From positions 1-64,000 of the forward strand of contig NZ_SMZJ02000005.1 in the NCBI RefSeq assembly GCF_004358095.2: a DNA stretch of 64,000 nt. Reading direction: 5' to 3'. Below are positions 62,333-64,000 of this stretch, in pieces. The stretch is from Seonamhaeicola sediminis. GTDB taxonomy: Bacteria; Bacteroidota; Bacteroidia; Flavobacteriales; Flavobacteriaceae. Each line of letters starts with the position of its first letter. Positions within the stretch are counted from its first letter, which is position 1. The notes under the pieces are model-generated. The model was not told where the DNA came from and did not search any database. It was given only the letters and a program-made list of their open reading frames with translations. A program made the position numbers and the translations under genes.

Positions 62333-64000
62333 TTATTCAAAGCTTTCATATTATCCTGTTTTGCTTTTTTTATTCATTTGTTATTTTAGTTTTTCACAAA
62401 ACCAAAATTCTAACTACAAGTCTATTAAAATAGCAGTAAAAGAGTCTATTAAAATTGATAGTGTTAGTATTAATTCCAGTAGTTTTTCAATACAAAGAAA
62501 AGACCAAACTTTAGTAGACTCATCCTATTATCACATTGATTTCCCCAAAGCACTTTTAACCTTTAAAAAGCCTATTGAAACAGATTCTATTATTATAAAC
62601 TATCTAAAATTCCCAGAGTTCTTAACCAAAACCTATATGCAGTTAGATGAATCTATCATCATTTCTGATAACAGCAGTGCACAAACTTTATATAAATTAT
62701 CGCAACCAAATAATAGCAACATATTTACACCTTTTGATGGGTTAACTACATCGGGGAGCATTTCTCGAGGCGTCACCATTGGAAACAATCAAAACTCTGT
62801 ACTAAATAGTGAATTGGACTTACAAATTACAGGAAAATTAAACAATAAGGTCTCTTTAAGAGCCTCTATTCAAGATGCCAATATTCCTTTGCAAGAAAGT
62901 GGATATAGCCAACGATTAGATGAATTTGACCAAGTTTTTATTGAACTTTTTAGTGACTCGTGGAATATCAGAGCCGGTGATATTGATCTACAAAATAATA
63001 ACTCCTATTTTGCAAGCTTCTCTAAGCGTGTGCAAGGGTTATCGGTTAATGCTAATTTAGGAACTAATGACTCTCAAAATAATGTTTTTGCAGCAGGAGC
63101 TATTGTACGCGGACAATTTACCCGAAGCCAGTTCACAGCCCAAGAAGGTAATCAAGGACCCTATAAATTACAAGGTACCAATGGTGAATTGTTTGTACTT
63201 ATTGTATCTGGAAGTGAAACCGTTTATGTTAACGGTGTGCCTGTAAAACGTGGTGAAGACCAAGATTACATCATAGATTATAACGCTGGAGAAATAATTT
63301 TCAACTCCACCTACCCTATCACTTCTGAAATGCGGATCACGGTAGATTATCAATTCAGTGAACGCAACTATTCTAGATTTGTAGCATACGGAGGAGGAAA
63401 TCTTAACAGTGATAGATTGAAAATTGGAGTTTCTGTATATTCTGAAAGCGATGCTAAAAACCAACCTCTACAACAAAATTTGTCTGATGAACAAATTCAA
63501 ATTCTGGCAGATGCTGGAGACGACAGAACCCAAATGGTGGCCCCTTCAGAAGTTCAAGAAGCTTTAAATGAAAACCGCATTTTATATAAAAAAGAACTTA
63601 TTGGTGGTATTGAAGCTTTTGTTTTTTCTAATGACCCTAATGATGAATTATATCGGGTAACTTTCACTCAAGTTGGCACTAATAAAGGTGATTATGTACT
63701 AAGCAGCACCAATACTGTGAACAATATTTACGAATATGCAGGTGTTAATCAAGGAAATTATGCTCCCATAGTTCAATTGGTAGCCCCAACTAGACTTCAA
63801 ATTGCCGTTATTAATGGTAGCTACAAACCGCATGAAAAAACTAATATAAACTTTGAATTGGCTGGTAGCAAAAACGATTTAAACCTTTTTTCAAGTTTAG
63901 ATGATAATAACAACAACGGTGTTGCCGGTAAGATAAACATAGAACAAAGTCTCGTGAAAAAAGATAGTCTATGGTCTTTAAATGTATTTGCAAACACAGA
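62232..64000 (+). CDS. Large outer-membrane beta-barrel protein, partial (runs off the right edge)
   Basis: One frame stays open from ATG at 62232 to the window end, about 590 codons. The signal peptide is the hydrophobic stretch LSYYPVLLFLFICYFSFSQ; a TTG at 62328 (MGYSKLSYYP...) would place it properly at the N-terminus, so the true start may be there rather than at the ATG. The mature part is strand-rich, with repeated GDIDLQNNNSYFASFSKRVQ, FVAYGGGNLNSD and VRGQFTRSQFTAQEGNQGP. The motif SLRASIQDANIPLQESGYSQ resembles large flavobacterial outer-membrane proteins related in style to SprA. I cannot name the family. Confidence 0.7.
   Translation, partial: MGDFFVIKNFKSPQPKGCCGLKFYLVLNSSHSLGYSKLSYYPVLLFLFICYFSFSQNQNSNYKSIKIAVKESIKIDSVSINSSSFSIQRKDQTLVDSSYYHIDFPKALLTFKKPIETDSIIINYLKFPEFLTKTYMQLDESIIISDNSSAQTLYKLSQPNNSNIFTPFDGLTTSGSISRGVTIGNNQNSVLNSELDLQITGKLNNKVSLRASIQDANIPLQESGYSQRLDEFDQVFIELFSDSWNIRAGDIDLQNNNSYFASFSKRVQGLSVNANLGTNDSQNNVFAAGAIVRGQFTRSQFTAQEGNQGPYKLQGTNGELFVLIVSGSETVYVNGVPVKRGEDQDYIIDYNAGEIIFNSTYPITSEMRITVDYQFSERNYSRFVAYGGGNLNSDRLKIGVSVYSESDAKNQPLQQNLSDEQIQILADAGDDRTQMVAPSEVQEALNENRILYKKELIGGIEAFVFSNDPNDELYRVTFTQVGTNKGDYVLSSTNTVNNIYEYAGVNQGNYAPIVQLVAPTRLQIAVINGSYKPHEKTNINFELAGSKNDLNLFSSLDDNNNNGVAGKINIEQSLVKKDSLWSLNVFANT

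Overview
The window looks like a chromosome segment of a gliding, probably marine member of the Flavobacteriaceae (Bacteroidota). The evidence is AT-rich DNA, absence of Shine-Dalgarno sequences, repeated promoters of the form TTG-N18-21-TAnnTTTG, the gldD/gldE/ssb/mutY block, a TonB-dependent receptor with a carboxypeptidase-regulatory-like domain, DUF5686, GldD-type lipoproteins and a sigma factor lacking region 1.1. No CRISPR array, rRNA operon or prophage was seen. The only mobile-element trace is the start of an IS3-type transposase cut by the left edge.

Layout. 1-4.4 kb: transposase fragment, membrane pyrophosphatase hppA and soluble pyrophosphatase ppa (both on the minus strand), then a decayed M1 aminopeptidase. 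4.4-9.7 kb: isocitrate dehydrogenase flanked by a 25-bp AT-rich direct repeat, a DUF5686 outer-membrane protein and pdhB. 9.7-16 kb: a 44-bp perfect palindrome in front of etfBA, then a bifunctional-nuclease protein, a nucleoside transporter, thyA and a TonB_C-like secreted protein. 16-24.3 kb: a CBM48 protein, a membrane-anchored 2TM-DHFR fusion, a Kelch lipoprotein, fabD, lspA, galE, a DegT aminotransferase, Kdo transferase and an 11-residue-repeat lipoprotein. 24.3-27.5 kb: a small uronate-catabolism locus (DUF4861, kduI, LacI regulator) around a 46-bp palindromic operator. 27.5-33 kb: tRNA-Leu, tRNA-Gly, mutS, two methyltransferases and a diheme cytochrome c. 33-40.8 kb: a possible polysaccharide-active lipoprotein, a folK-deoxynucleoside kinase fusion, yhhQ, an AsmA protein, and an RpoD-like sigma factor followed directly by an S21-like ribosomal protein gene. 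40.8-50.9 kb: DUF2797, GH3, clpXP, a phytase/TonB-receptor pair, and rpmA-rplU with an HhH-extended L21. 51-64 kb: DUF4199, an EamA transporter, a Cys-rich HMA lipoprotein, gldD-gldE-ssb-mutY, HU, a 30-residue COX24-like basic protein, RNase G, an aldo/keto reductase, an OmpA lipoprotein, exonuclease III and the beginning of a large outer-membrane protein running off the right edge.

Themes. Nucleotide and folate metabolism recurs (thyA, a membrane-tethered DHFR, HPPK fused to a deoxynucleoside kinase, a nucleoside transporter). Polymer or phosphate scavenging appears as small gene sets (kduI locus, phytase plus receptor). The most intriguing unit is the sigma-factor/bS21 pair at 39.7-40.7 kb, which could couple an alternative transcription programme to altered ribosomes. 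Two very long perfect palindromes (9892-9935 and 26405-26450) sit in the upstream promoter regions of etfB and kduI/lacI and look like operators.
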